Positions 9,701-18,749 of a stretch of DNA of 64,000 nucleotides are shown in pieces. This stretch comes from Pseudovibrio sp. Ad37 (GTDB taxonomy: Bacteria > Pseudomonadota > Alphaproteobacteria > Rhizobiales > Stappiaceae). The notes below the pieces were generated by a model. The model had not been told where the DNA came from, did not search any database, and saw only the letters and a list, made by a program, of their open reading frames with translations. Position 1 is the first letter of the stretch. Each line of letters starts with the position of its first letter. Made by a program: the position numbers and the translations under genes. The DNA is taken from contig NZ_LMCF01000216.1 of the NCBI RefSeq assembly GCF_001623075.1, positions 29,692 through 93,691 of the forward strand. Reading direction: 5' to 3'.

Positions 9701-12700
9701 TTCCGACGAGATCCTTACCCGCAGTGAAGAAATCAACGCCAACCTGTCTCTTACAAGTGGCCGCCTGATCGACACGATCACAGGCCGCACCGAAGAGATG
9801 ATGGGTGTTGTTGATGAGCGTGTGACCAACCTGGACACTGCCCTGCGCTCAACCGGCGAACAGGCAGCAGAAGGCATTGCAAACCGTGGTCGCGAGATCA
9901 ACGAAGCAATAGCTGTTCAGTGCACCGACTTCATCGACACACTGTCCCACCGCTCCACTGAGGTTTCCGAAGTGTTGCGCGGCGCTGGTGAAAGCATCAT
10001 TGCGGATCTGTCTCTGCGTGGCGGCGACATTGCGACCCGTCTGGATGACACGGCAAACACACTCGGCACCACCATCACAGTTAGCGGCGGCGAGCTGGCT
10101 GACCGTCTTGGCAACGTCAGCACTCAGATCTATGAGAGCATCACCATCAACGGTGCTGAGCTTGATCAACGTCTGGCAGAGCGCGGCGCAGAAGTTGCTG
10201 ACACCATCAGCAAACAGACATCCGCCTTCAAGACTGCTCTTGAAAGCACAACAACCGACATCACCGGCGCACTTGGCCTGCGCACTGAGGAACTGGCTGA
10301 CAAACTGGCTGACACCGGTACACAGCTGGCATACCTCATCGGCTCTCGTGGTGAGCGCGTAACAGCTGATCTGACCGAAATCGGCGATCGCATTACCGAA
10401 ACCCTCGACATCCGTGGCCGTGCTTTGAACGATGGCCTGGCAAGCAAACTGGCAGAACTGGAACAGGTTGTTACCGAAAGCGGTTCCGATCTTGTTCAGT
10501 CCCTCGATTTGCGCAGTCAGAACATCGGCGAATCCTTTGACAACCGCATCGAGACACTCGACGCGAGACTCGAAGAACGAACCAGCACCTTCGAGCAGAG
10601 CTTCGATACACGCGCAGCAGCCCTCACCGAGACCATCGAAAGCCGCACCACAAAGCTGGCAGACGCGGTCGAACAGGGCACTGGCATCATCGCAAGCACT
10701 CTGGAAGAGAAAACCCAGTCCATCTCCAGGATCCTCGAAGATCGTACCGACATCATTGCGGTCAATCTCTCCGAGCGTGTGGAACAGGTTGGCGTCTCTC
10801 TTTCCAACCGTGCAGAGAAGATCGGCGAAATCCTCGCTCAGCGTTCAGAAGCCATCGAAGAGACAATCTCCACAAGCCTGTCCACTTTCGATCAGGCAGT
10901 TGGCGACAAAGTCGAGGCAGCTGCAACTGTCATCTCCGACCGTGCAGAACACCTTGCTGACTCTCTGTCCACCGGCACAGAGCGCATCGATCAGGCTCTG
11001 GACGCACGCGCCAAACAGATCTCTGAAACTCTGGTCAGCCGCACCCGCGAGATTGCCAAGGCATTCCACGACGGTCAGACCGAGATCAACGAAGCGCTCG
11101 ACAGTCGTCTGGAAGAAGCTGGCAGCATCATCGTCAAGCAGTCCAAGAACCTCACCGACGCTCTGTCCGAGCAGGTCGCAGAGATCAACGTTTCTCTCGG
11201 CTCCAAGGTGTTCGAAGTTGCAGAAACGCTCGACAGCCGTTCCAAGGCTCTCGAAACGATCCTCACAGACCGCCTCGAAGCAATCTCCTCCACCATGGGA
11301 GACGAGAGCGAGAAGGCAGCAACCACGCTTACAAGCGCAATGGCAGAGGCAACCTCTTCCCTTGGCTCCGAAAGCACCCGTGTTCGCGATCTTATCCTCG
11401 AAGTCGTTGGTCAGGCGTCCGATCGCCTTGCTCAGGAACGTGACCTCACAACCGAGAAGGTTGTCAGCAGCGTAGAGCAGCTGTCCGGCACACTGAGCAA
11501 AGAAGGCGAGCGTCTGCAGGAAATCGTTTCCAACTCCATCGGCGAAGCCCGTAACTCTCTGGAAGGCGAAGGCGAGAAAGCAGCAGCAGCTGTTTCCGAT
11601 GCCATGGCAACCGTACGCGGTACGCTCACCAAGGAAGGTGACGAAGTCGCACAGCGCGTTCTCTGCACTGTGGCTCAGGCAGCTAACGCTCTGGCCGTGG
11701 AAAGCGAAAACGCCCGCGCCATGTACACCGCAACCCTGGCTGAAATGTCTGGCGCCCTCACCGGCGAAAGCGACAAGGTCCGTGGTGATCTGTCCCAGAC
11801 TATCGAGCTGGTAACTGGCCGCCTCTCCGCAGAAAGCGAACGCTCCAAGACGATCCTCGCAGATTCTGCAGAAGACGTCCGCAAGCTTCTGGCTGGCGAA
11901 ACCGACGAAGTTCGTGCTCGCGTCTTCACCACCATCGAAGAAGCAGCAGGCACCTTGTCTACCCGCGTCAAGTCCGTGGCAGACGAGCTGCTGGTTAAAG
12001 CCGAGAACCTCAACGATGCCTTCGGCAGCCGCTCTGCTGAGCTTTCCGAGATCATCGGCAAGGACGGCAGCGAGCTGATCACTGCCATCGAAAACCGTGC
12101 TCATGACCTCACCACACGCGTCAACGAAGTCCAGAACGCAATTCTGGATGCAGTGGCCGTGAAGGGCCGTGAAGTCTCTGACCGCTTTGCACAGAACGGT
12201 CTGCAGGCAACACGCGATTTGGTTGAAGCTGGCGACAAGATCGTGACTGCAATCGACGAGCGCAGCAACATCGCAACCACCCGTCTGGACGACAGCCGCG
12301 AGCGTATGCAGGCCGACATGAACGTCCTGCTCAACGCAGTCTCCACAAAGGGTCAGGAAGTTGCAGAGACCGTCACCCGTCAGGGTGCAGTCGCAACCGA
12401 TGCTCTGACACAAACCATCGACGGCATCGGCAACACCATCGAAGATCGCACCCGGATGGCTGTGAACGTGATGACAGGCACCAAAGAGCGTCTGGAAACA
12501 GATGTCTCCGAAATCCTGACACGTCTCAATGCCTCCAACGGAAGTCTTCGTCAGATCCTTGCATCCGCAAGCGAGAACCTGTCTGAAGTTGAAACCAACC
12601 TCGCAAACCGTGCAGGTGAGTTCAGGACCGCGATCGACCGTGCTGTTACCGAGACTGAAGCAGCAAACGCCACTATCGAAAACCAGGTCGGTCAGCTCCG

Positions 12701-14018
12701 CAACACAACACATACCGTGCTTGCAGACGCGGCGAAAATCGCAGGCCGCATGGAAGACCAGAACCAGCTTCTCGGTCAGGCCATTGCAGATCTGGAAGCA
12801 ACCAACACCCATGTTGACAGTCGCTTCACAGACCGCCGCATGGCAATTGAAATGGTTGCAGACACGCTGATCAAGAAAACATCTGATGTTGAAGTGCTCA
12901 TGGCGAACTACACCAACACCCTTGGTGACACGCTTGAAGTTGCGGACGACAAGGCTCGCGAAGTTTCTGGCATGCTCCGTGCTGCTGCTGAAGCTGCGAC
13001 CAAGTCTGTGACTGAGCAGTTCGAAAGCATGCGCATGACCGCTGGTATGGAAGGTCAGAAGGCACGTGATGCAGTTAAAGCTGCCCACGATGATATCCTT
13101 CATGACATGAAGTCCACCGTCACTGAAGCATCCGAGCGCTTTACCGATGCAACATCTCGCATGCGTGAAGTTGCCCGTTCAGTACACCATGAGCTGGAAG
13201 CAACCCGCTCTGAACTGAATGCAGGTATTCTGGCTCTGCCGGATGAAGCAGAAGCATCTACCTCTGCACTGCGTCGCATCGTGAGCGAACAGGTGAAGGC
13301 ACTGGAGGAACTCTCCACCATCGTGTCCCGCCAGTCTTCTCAGTTCGATGTGTCCACGCCAGCAGAACCAGCACGTGCAGTCAACGCTGCTCCGGCAGCA
13401 GTGGCAGCGACCAGCCAATACGCAGCAGCTGAAGCACCAACACTGCAGCAAGTTGCAGCCACCGGCGCAAAGCCTGCCCGTATGGCTCCGTCCCCTCGTC
13501 GCATGGAAGCTCCTGCTCCACGCGCAAAGCGTCCGCAGCCAGCACCAGCAGCTGCACCGCAGGGAAACGGCACATCCAAGGGCTGGATCAGCGACCTGCT
13601 CCGCCGCGCTTCAGATGATGAAGACACAATGGGCGGACATCCGCGCGACACAGCAAACGCACGCACCCCGCAGCACATGGTTGAATCCCTCAACTCCCTG
13701 AGCATGGACATTGCTCGTGCAGTTGATCATGAAACCTTCGTCGATCTGTGGGAGCGCTACAAGCGCGGCGAACGTGATGTCTTCACCCGTCGCCTGTACA
13801 CCCTGCAAGGTCAGCAGACCTTCGACGAGATCCGCCAGAAGTACGGTCGCGATCCTGAATTCCGCAGCGCAGTTGAGCGTTACATTCAGGACTTCGAACA
13901 ACTCCTGTCTCAGGTCTCCAGAAGCGACAGCGACAATCAGCTCGGTCAGACCTACCTGACCTCTGATACCGGCAAGGTCTACACCATGCTTGCTCACGCA
14001 AGTGGCCGCTTCGACTAA
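6750..14018 (+). CDS. Giant GPR/RgsE-type growth-pole ring protein
   Basis: A 2422-residue membrane-anchored coiled-coil protein. After a polar N-terminus (~1-110) there are two membrane segments (~114-135 and ~154-178). An enormous heptad-like region (~190-2190) follows, made of repeating LSETL/ISETL, SxxI and RGxEI phrases, then a Pro/Ala-rich linker (~2200-2280) and a conserved C-terminal domain (~2315-2422, with FVDLWERYKRGERDVF). This architecture matches GPR of Agrobacterium and RgsE of Sinorhizobium, which form a ring at the growing pole and organise polar growth and rod shape. Assignment rests on architecture, not on an alignment. The ATG at 6750 is preferred over TTG 6633. Within it, 9207-9470 is a recent tandem duplication. 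It ends at a strong terminator. Confidence 0.78.
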   Translation: MANTPKAKAPSEVALSAVEEALQADFGAPQESILSSEQESTTAAPPQMSASPATESVTTAPSSDKKLAQLVEENQAPRQVRKRGRGGRPPTASNDDRQSIGSLMFALQRKPSAAPFWFAFAVSVVWASLGLAMSWGSFAAQLEKSSSFSGVFENPTLVLISVFIVVPIAFVWVMALLFWRAQEMRNVARGMTEVALRLAEPEDVAKESILNVGQAIRREAAAMGDGIERAIARASELEVLIHKEVSSLENSYNDNELKIRRLVEELVSQREAIQANAELVRETISGSHENLASQLANTSEEFASSVDRARERLTGSIDATLEQMTSKIENRVTEATDSFTEAGSEMVSSLTVRSDDYVERLTSTGSELVETLSDTGSKLSETLHERGSSINEEFSSTANSFIDNLTERGTDLNTRLSETSEALVDNLASRSDEITASLSSTGTEIVEGLSTRGNEISDLLAERGDALNATLGAAGAELSATITDQTEAMKGVLQAQGTELTASIEETVSSVTAQFVGASSDLTQTLVTTSGEVVGQISAANTELNSTLTNGLSEFTSSVSQTSGELAQTLVITTSTVTEQLTEANASLTDTLNVSVQSISSAAEGASSQIGAVISNGVTELSTSVTSASSELSQALATTTSTVTDQINSANDTLTETMNLGVVSINQSVETAGSELTTTLLTASSEVTEKITTANDNLTETLKGGIDTITRTVDGVSGELSQSLDSGVELLSQTVSNTTSVMAETMESGVANLNESVYGVSAQLTETLDTSASNFTASVSGATANITEALEDGVSNLSTTVSGAKEHISEALEGGVVTLSETVNAAGSQISTIMDSGVGSLTDTVKTADTIISETLNTGVGSLSETVNAASSQISTIMDSGVGSLTDTVKTANTIISETLDTSVGSLNETVNSASEQISTLMETGVGSLNETVNTANTQLTDTLNLTVTTVSDQFGSANAQLHETLETSISGVTDHFTSASTRLSDEILTRSEEINANLSLTSGRLIDTITGRTEEMMGVVDERVTNLDTALRSTGEQAAEGIANRGREINEAIAVQCTDFIDTLSHRSTEVSEVLRGAGESIIADLSLRGGDIATRLDDTANTLGTTITVSGGELADRLGNVSTQIYESITINGAELDQRLAERGAEVADTISKQTSAFKTALESTTTDITGALGLRTEELADKLADTGTQLAYLIGSRGERVTADLTEIGDRITETLDIRGRALNDGLASKLAELEQVVTESGSDLVQSLDLRSQNIGESFDNRIETLDARLEERTSTFEQSFDTRAAALTETIESRTTKLADAVEQGTGIIASTLEEKTQSISRILEDRTDIIAVNLSERVEQVGVSLSNRAEKIGEILAQRSEAIEETISTSLSTFDQAVGDKVEAAATVISDRAEHLADSLSTGTERIDQALDARAKQISETLVSRTREIAKAFHDGQTEINEALDSRLEEAGSIIVKQSKNLTDALSEQVAEINVSLGSKVFEVAETLDSRSKALETILTDRLEAISSTMGDESEKAATTLTSAMAEATSSLGSESTRVRDLILEVVGQASDRLAQERDLTTEKVVSSVEQLSGTLSKEGERLQEIVSNSIGEARNSLEGEGEKAAAAVSDAMATVRGTLTKEGDEVAQRVLCTVAQAANALAVESENARAMYTATLAEMSGALTGESDKVRGDLSQTIELVTGRLSAESERSKTILADSAEDVRKLLAGETDEVRARVFTTIEEAAGTLSTRVKSVADELLVKAENLNDAFGSRSAELSEIIGKDGSELITAIENRAHDLTTRVNEVQNAILDAVAVKGREVSDRFAQNGLQATRDLVEAGDKIVTAIDERSNIATTRLDDSRERMQADMNVLLNAVSTKGQEVAETVTRQGAVATDALTQTIDGIGNTIEDRTRMAVNVMTGTKERLETDVSEILTRLNASNGSLRQILASASENLSEVETNLANRAGEFRTAIDRAVTETEAANATIENQVGQLRNTTHTVLADAAKIAGRMEDQNQLLGQAIADLEATNTHVDSRFTDRRMAIEMVADTLIKKTSDVEVLMANYTNTLGDTLEVADDKAREVSGMLRAAAEAATKSVTEQFESMRMTAGMEGQKARDAVKAAHDDILHDMKSTVTEASERFTDATSRMREVARSVHHELEATRSELNAGILALPDEAEASTSALRRIVSEQVKALEELSTIVSRQSSQFDVSTPAEPARAVNAAPAAVAATSQYAAAEAPTLQQVAATGAKPARMAPSPRRMEAPAPRAKRPQPAPAAAPQGNGTSKGWISDLLRRASDDEDTMGGHPRDTANARTPQHMVESLNSLSMDIARAVDHETFVDLWERYKRGERDVFTRRLYTLQGQQTFDEIRQKYGRDPEFRSAVERYIQDFEQLLSQVSRSDSDNQLGQTYLTSDTGKVYTMLAHASGRFD
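9207..9602 (+). repeat. 132-bp tandem repeat inside the GPR-type gene
   Basis: Units start at 9207, 9339 and 9471, exactly 132 bp (44 codons) apart. The first two are nearly identical; the third is diverged. Each encodes one SETVNAA...GVGSLTDTV type coiled-coil module. The length keeps both frame and repeat phase. Confidence 0.9.
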
Positions 14019-14040
14019 GCGCGACAAACAATCAAACTCA

Positions 14041-14074
14041 AAAAGGCTCCTGAGATTGTCAGGAGCCTTTTTTA
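14041..14074 (+). terminator. Rho-independent terminator of the GPR-type gene
   Basis: Stem GGCTCCTGA (14045-14053), loop gattg, stem TCAGGAGCC (14059-14067), then a T-run. Confidence 0.9.
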
Positions 14075-14257
14075 TTGGGCCGACACAATAACACCGGTCT
14101 CTGTACTCGCTGCCCTTGCCTCCTGCCCCTCATATCTCTCAGATCCTATGGTCTCCGACCCTAAAACTCTCTCAATCGCATCCTACAACTCGGGGATGTT
14201 TGATCCTCAGAGGAAGCGATAGGGTGTGCTTCACAAGAGCAAAGGCGGAAAAGAGCG

Positions 14258-15562
14258 ATGCAGGCAACGTGGCGGCGAAATTCCTTAAAAAACGCACTGG
14301 AACACATCCACTCAACAATGCAGCTGAAGTTCGGGTTCCGGTTGTGGGATGGCACACATGTTCCCGCCAATCCGCCCACCGCGATTATTGCAATCAATGA
14401 CCCTGGTGTGATCTCGGCCCTTATGCGCCGCCCTAAGATTGAGACACTCGTCGATGCATGGGTGCAAAAGCGGATCGATATCGAAGGGGTAAACCTCTTT
14501 GAGATGGCAGAATTGCGCCCACCCGGAAAAGCAAGCAAGCTGGCCAAAAACCTAAACCGCCTCTTACTCGCAAAAGCAGTCCTGCCCTTTCTGTTCTCCC
14601 CCTCAAAACGGCGCGCTAGCTCAGAGGTAAAAAGAGAAGGTGCCCGTGATGGCAGCGAGGCCTCTAACAAACGCAATATCGCCCACCACTATGATGTCTC
14701 AAATGAGTTCTACGCGTTATTCCTTGATGAACAAATGCTCTACACCTGCGCTTATTTCACGAAGGCCGAAAACACACTGGATCAGGCACAGCGCGACAAG
14801 CTGGATATGATCTGCCGGAAATTGCGGTTGGAACCGGGAGACCGCCTGTTGGACATCGGGTGTGGTTGGGGCGCTCTCATTTGCCATGCAGCAGAACACT
14901 ACGGCGTCACCGCCAAAGGCGTGACACTCTCTGAGCAGCAAGTCCTGCTGGGTCGCAAAACCATTGCGGAACGAGGCTTGGAAGACCGTGTCTCAATCGA
15001 ACTGCAGGACTTCTCCAAGCTCTCTGGCACTTTCACGAAAGTCTCGTCCGTCGGTATGTTTGAGCATGTCGGCCTTGCCAATCATGAAGGATACTTCCAA
15101 GCTGTCAAGCGTCTGCTGGAGCCACGTGGGATTTACCTACACCATGCCATAACAAGGCCGGGTAAGCGCACAGAAAAGAAGTTCAGAAAAAAGCCTGCCG
15201 AATACAAAGCACTGATCCGCTACATTTTCCCCGGTGGAGAGCTCGACCACATCGGCATGAGCCTCCGCAACCTCGAGGCCACAGGCTTTGAAGTGCACGA
15301 TGTGGAAGGCTGGAGGGAACATTACGCTTACACCACGTCCCACTGGGCAACACGGCTTATGTCACGCAAGGAGGAAGCAATCGCTCTGGTGGGAGAAGAA
15401 ACCTTCAGAATGTGGGCGCTGTATCTGGCAGGAGTCTCACTGGCATTTGAACGCGGTTCCGCACAAATCTTCCAGACGGTCGCAACCCGAAAAACAAAGA
15501 GTTTCTCCGGAATGCCTCTGACACGAGCCTCCCTGTACAAACGAGAGAATGAGACCTGTTAG
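14258..15562 (+). CDS. cfa: Cyclopropane-fatty-acyl-phospholipid synthase
   Basis: A 434-residue SAM-dependent enzyme that methylenates double bonds of membrane phospholipid acyl chains. The N-terminal lipid-binding part (~1-130) is followed by HHYDVSNEFYALFLDEQMLYTC, characteristic of the family (only the first 20 residues matter: the HYDVSNEFY core). The class I SAM motif LDIGCGWGAL starts near residue 198, and the later EHVGLANHEGYF segment is also typical. Length agrees with the usual 380-430. An AAAGAG site precedes the start, though a later methionine (MQLKFGF) could also be used. Stands alone between the GPR gene and argO; such genes are often stationary-phase or acid induced. Confidence 0.9.
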   Translation: MQATWRRNSLKNALEHIHSTMQLKFGFRLWDGTHVPANPPTAIIAINDPGVISALMRRPKIETLVDAWVQKRIDIEGVNLFEMAELRPPGKASKLAKNLNRLLLAKAVLPFLFSPSKRRASSEVKREGARDGSEASNKRNIAHHYDVSNEFYALFLDEQMLYTCAYFTKAENTLDQAQRDKLDMICRKLRLEPGDRLLDIGCGWGALICHAAEHYGVTAKGVTLSEQQVLLGRKTIAERGLEDRVSIELQDFSKLSGTFTKVSSVGMFEHVGLANHEGYFQAVKRLLEPRGIYLHHAITRPGKRTEKKFRKKPAEYKALIRYIFPGGELDHIGMSLRNLEATGFEVHDVEGWREHYAYTTSHWATRLMSRKEEAIALVGEETFRMWALYLAGVSLAFERGSAQIFQTVATRKTKSFSGMPLTRASLYKRENETC

Positions 15563-15604
15563 CGATCAGATGCCCTATGAACTCGTCAAAAGCTATTGCG
15601 GCAA

Positions 15605-16210
15605 TCAGCTCACCAGAGCAAATGCAATGGCCCACATGACAACAGCGATGACACCATCAAGAACCCGCCAGGAGGTGGGATTTGCAAATATTGGTCGCAG
15701 CAAACGGGCGCCATATCCCAGGGAGAAGAAGAACACGAAGGACGCCACGACAGCACCCATGCCAAAAATGTATTCAGCACCTTCATGGCGACTGGCAACA
15801 GACCCGACAAGCAGCACCGTATCCAGATAGACATGTGGGTTCAAAAACGTAAGCGACAACACCACAATAAGTGTACCGACAATCCCTGCCGTTTTGCCCT
15901 CATCCGGACTGAGAGCCGCCCCTCCTCTGATCGCGGACAATGCACTGCGAGCACCGTAAAGAGCCAGAAACCCAGCCCCGCCATACCGTAGAAATGGCTC
16001 TAACTCGGGAATTGTTGCGGATATTGCCGCGAGACTGGATATTCCAACCGTAATCAGGAAAGCATCACTGACTGCGCATGTGATGCAAGTCAGGAAAACA
16101 TGCTCTCCTCGCAAGCCCTGCCTCAACACGAAAGCGTTTTGTGAGCCAATTGCGAAGATCAAACTAAGGCCAAGAGAAAAGCCGGAAAAGGCAACTGATA
16201 AGACTGACAT
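15605..16210 (-). CDS. LysE/ArgO-family amino acid exporter
   Basis: A 201-residue inner-membrane exporter with about six hydrophobic segments. The N-terminal FSLGLSLIFAIGSQNAFVLRQG is the family signature (core: AIGSQNAFVLRQG), and the mid-protein TFLNPHVYLDT is also characteristic of ArgO/LysE. Family members export lysine or arginine. The ATG at 16210 has an AGGAAACCC ribosome site; the 25 residues of upstream open frame are not needed. It is divergent from a LysR regulator resembling ArgP/LysG, the classical regulator of this exporter, so the pair is a functional unit. Confidence 0.9.
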   Translation of the reverse strand: MSVLSVAFSGFSLGLSLIFAIGSQNAFVLRQGLRGEHVFLTCITCAVSDAFLITVGISSLAAISATIPELEPFLRYGGAGFLALYGARSALSAIRGGAALSPDEGKTAGIVGTLIVVLSLTFLNPHVYLDTVLLVGSVASRHEGAEYIFGMGAVVASFVFFFSLGYGARLLRPIFANPTSWRVLDGVIAVVMWAIAFALVS

Positions 16211-16312
16211 TGGGTTTCCTAAGAGGGAAATTGAGAACTCATTGCCAACTTGACTACATCGCTCTTCACCATTAGTGAAATTCAAATACCTTCTTCTACA
16301 TTAGAGATTCTG

Positions 16313-17197
16313 ATGAATTTTGACCGAGCACAACTGGCTGCATTCGCTTCAATCCTGACCACTGGTACATTTGAGAGAGCCGCACAACACCTCGGCATCA
16401 CGCAATCCGCAGTATCTCAGCGCCTGAAGACCCTTGAAGAGAAGCTTGGTTGCGTCCTCGTAATACGAGGTACACCATGTGTCACCACCACTCAGGGAGA
16501 AGTGCTGCTTCGACACGCTAACGAAGTTGCTTTGCTGGAGAAACAGGTCAAAGAGGAAATTGGCTTTTCGAGCGAAGCCAGCAACCTGACCAGCCTCCAG
16601 ATAGCAGTCAACGCAGACAGCCTTGCCACGTGGTTCATAGATGCACTCGCACAGGTGGATGGTTTTCTGTTCGACCTGAAGATTGACGATCAAGACCACA
16701 GCGCAAACTGGTTGCGACGCGGGGAAGTTCAGGCCGCTGTCAGCGCGGAACCAACACCCATACGCGGATGCGATTGTTTTCCTTTGGGCGCTCTGCGTTA
16801 CCGGGCGACAGCAAGTCCGGCTTTCGTCAAACAATGGTTCCCGAAAGGCGTCACCCTTGATGCACTGAAGCTCGCACCTGCGCTCACCTACAACATCAAA
16901 GATACGCTACAGACAGAATGGTTGCGCGCAGTCTTTGGAGAGAGCATTTTTCCAAACACCCATTGGCTCCCAAGCCCTCAGGCGTTTATCGACGCCACAG
17001 TCAATCACATCGGTTGGGGCATGAACCCGAGCATTCTGGTCGATCCACTCATTGAGCAAGGGAAGCTAGTTGAGCTGATCCCAGACACGCCATACGACAC
17101 AAAACTTTTCTGGCATACAAGCCGGGCAACAGCCCACACAATAGCTCCCCTCACAACAGCCATACGCCAGGCAGCAAGATCAGCACTGGCAGACTAA
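16313..17197 (+). CDS. LysR-family regulator, ArgP/LysG type
   Basis: A 294-residue LysR-type regulator started at ATG 16313 (MNFDRAQLAAFASIL). Residues ~1-60 form the winged helix-turn-helix (TFERAAQHLGITQSAVSQRLKTLEEKLG), followed by a coiled-coil linker and a periplasmic-binding-like effector domain. ArgP/LysG proteins sense lysine and arginine and activate the LysE/ArgO exporter, which here starts 103 bases away on the other strand. The two genes therefore probably keep basic amino acid pools in check. Confidence 0.88.
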   Translation: MNFDRAQLAAFASILTTGTFERAAQHLGITQSAVSQRLKTLEEKLGCVLVIRGTPCVTTTQGEVLLRHANEVALLEKQVKEEIGFSSEASNLTSLQIAVNADSLATWFIDALAQVDGFLFDLKIDDQDHSANWLRRGEVQAAVSAEPTPIRGCDCFPLGALRYRATASPAFVKQWFPKGVTLDALKLAPALTYNIKDTLQTEWLRAVFGESIFPNTHWLPSPQAFIDATVNHIGWGMNPSILVDPLIEQGKLVELIPDTPYDTKLFWHTSRATAHTIAPLTTAIRQAARSALAD

Positions 17198-17387
17198 GGC
17201 AGATGTGAATAGCCTGAACAAGCATCTCTGTTTTCCAGAGCACGATACATACGCCTTGGTACAAATTGTTAAATTGACCCAGAAATCAACATCATAGTAG
17301 TTCTCCTTACCTGCGCCAGTATATCGGGTACACCTCCGCATCGAACTGAGCAGTTCCTTCTCATCGGTCAACGCAAGGAATGCTGAC

Positions 17388-18329
17388 ATGAACTACCCAA
17401 ACATCGCTATTCTCGGGGCCGGAACAATCGGCATGAGTTGGACAGCGCTGTTTGCAGCTACAGGGCGGCAGGTCACAGTTTATGATCCCTCACCGGAAAC
17501 AGAAGACCGGGTGACCGCTCTGGTAAAAAATGCCGCAGAAACGCTTGCTGCACTTGGATGGCAACATGCCGGTGACACATCAAAATTACGGTTTACAAAC
17601 GACCCTGTGGCAGCAGTATCAGACGCCGACTTCATTCAGGAGAGCGTGCCGGAGCGGCTGGAGATCAAACACGGGCTCTACCAGCAGATCGAACCACACC
17701 TGAAACCAGAAGTCATCATCGGCAGCTCAACCTCCGGCTTGAAACTCTCGGAGATGCAGGCAGGATTTAACAATCCAAGTCGCTTCATTCTGGCTCACCC
17801 GTTCAATCCACCACACCTCATCCCATTGGTAGAGCTGATGGACAATGAGAAAACGGATGCAAGCGTACTCCAATCAGCAAAAGACTTCTATGAGAGCATT
17901 GGCAAAGTTTGCGTACGCCTCAACAAAGAAGTTCCCGGGCACATTGCAAACCGGCTACAGGCAGCAATCTGGCGCGAGACCATTCATCTTACGATGGAAG
18001 GTGTCGCAAGCGTCGAGGATATCGACAAAGCCGTTGCTTATGGCCCCGGCCTCCGTTGGGCCGCTATGGGTCCAAACACACTCTTGCATCTGGGCGGCGG
18101 TGAAGGTGGCATCCGTTCGTTTTGTGATCACCTTGGCGGTCCTTTCCAAAGCTGGTGGGACGATCTAGGCACCCCAAGGATCACACCAGAGGTGGTGGAT
18201 ATACTCGAAGACGGCGTGAAAGCCTCATTGGAAAACACATCCATGCAGGAGCTGGCAAAGCGCAGGGATGATCTCGTTCTGCAATATGTCTTGTCGGGGC
18301 AAACCAAGAAAGAGAAAAGCCCAGCCTAA
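17388..18329 (+). CDS. 3-hydroxyacyl-CoA dehydrogenase family protein, carnitine-dehydrogenase-like
   Basis: A 313-residue NAD-dependent dehydrogenase. The Rossmann motif GAGTIG lies at residues 10-15, the catalytic His region reads LAHPFNPPHL, and the C-terminal helical domain carries GPGLRWAAMGP, which is typical of L-carnitine dehydrogenase and L-gulonate dehydrogenase/lambda-crystallin relatives rather than of fatty acid beta-oxidation enzymes. The substrate (carnitine, gulonate or another 3-hydroxy acid) cannot be fixed. The AAGGA site supports the ATG. A small cupin gene follows 92 bases downstream. Confidence 0.82.
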   Translation: MNYPNIAILGAGTIGMSWTALFAATGRQVTVYDPSPETEDRVTALVKNAAETLAALGWQHAGDTSKLRFTNDPVAAVSDADFIQESVPERLEIKHGLYQQIEPHLKPEVIIGSSTSGLKLSEMQAGFNNPSRFILAHPFNPPHLIPLVELMDNEKTDASVLQSAKDFYESIGKVCVRLNKEVPGHIANRLQAAIWRETIHLTMEGVASVEDIDKAVAYGPGLRWAAMGPNTLLHLGGGEGGIRSFCDHLGGPFQSWWDDLGTPRITPEVVDILEDGVKASLENTSMQELAKRRDDLVLQYVLSGQTKKEKSPA

Positions 18330-18421
18330 ACGAAGCTGACATCCAAGCTACCAAGCGCTGGTCCTATGTTCTTTTCCAACCCGTCCCTACCATGAGCACA
18401 TGCACAACAAAGGAGAGTGTC

Positions 18422-18730
18422 ATGTGCTCATCAACGGGCTCCGCAAAACCAACAGTTCTGATCGAGAATGACCGCGTAAAAGTCACCGAATGGCGGTTCA
18501 AACAACGCGGAGACAACACCGGCTGGCATCGCCATGCCTACGACTACATCGTAGTCCCGCTCTTTGATGGCGCTCTGGAAATCAATTTAGGCAATGGGGA
18601 AACAGTGGAAGCCGCTATGCAAAACGGAGTTCCATACTTCAAAGAGATTGGCGTAGAGCACGATGTCATCAACGCCAACAACTTCGAATGCGCATTCGTC
18701 GAAATTGAACTCCTTGAAGCCCGTCGATAA
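18422..18730 (+). CDS. Small cupin-domain protein
   Basis: A 102-residue single cupin barrel. The metal-binding pattern GWHRHAYDYIVVPL matches the first cupin motif (HxH with a later acidic residue), and a later His in IGVEHDVIN fits the second. An AAAGGAG site at 18409-18415 supports the ATG at 18422 over an earlier in-frame ATG at 18392. It follows the dehydrogenase gene and may be co-transcribed. Specific role unknown. Confidence 0.75.
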   Translation: MCSSTGSAKPTVLIENDRVKVTEWRFKQRGDNTGWHRHAYDYIVVPLFDGALEINLGNGETVEAAMQNGVPYFKEIGVEHDVINANNFECAFVEIELLEARR

Positions 18731-18749
18731 ACACCGGATTTGAACCCGC

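Noticed and set aside
10845..13103. 752-codon open frame on the minus strand, and a 347-codon frame at 10432-11475 on the plus strand
   Set aside because: Both lie inside the GPR-type gene. Its repetitive codon pattern keeps other frames open; the translations are Cys-rich and biased and have no ribosome sites.
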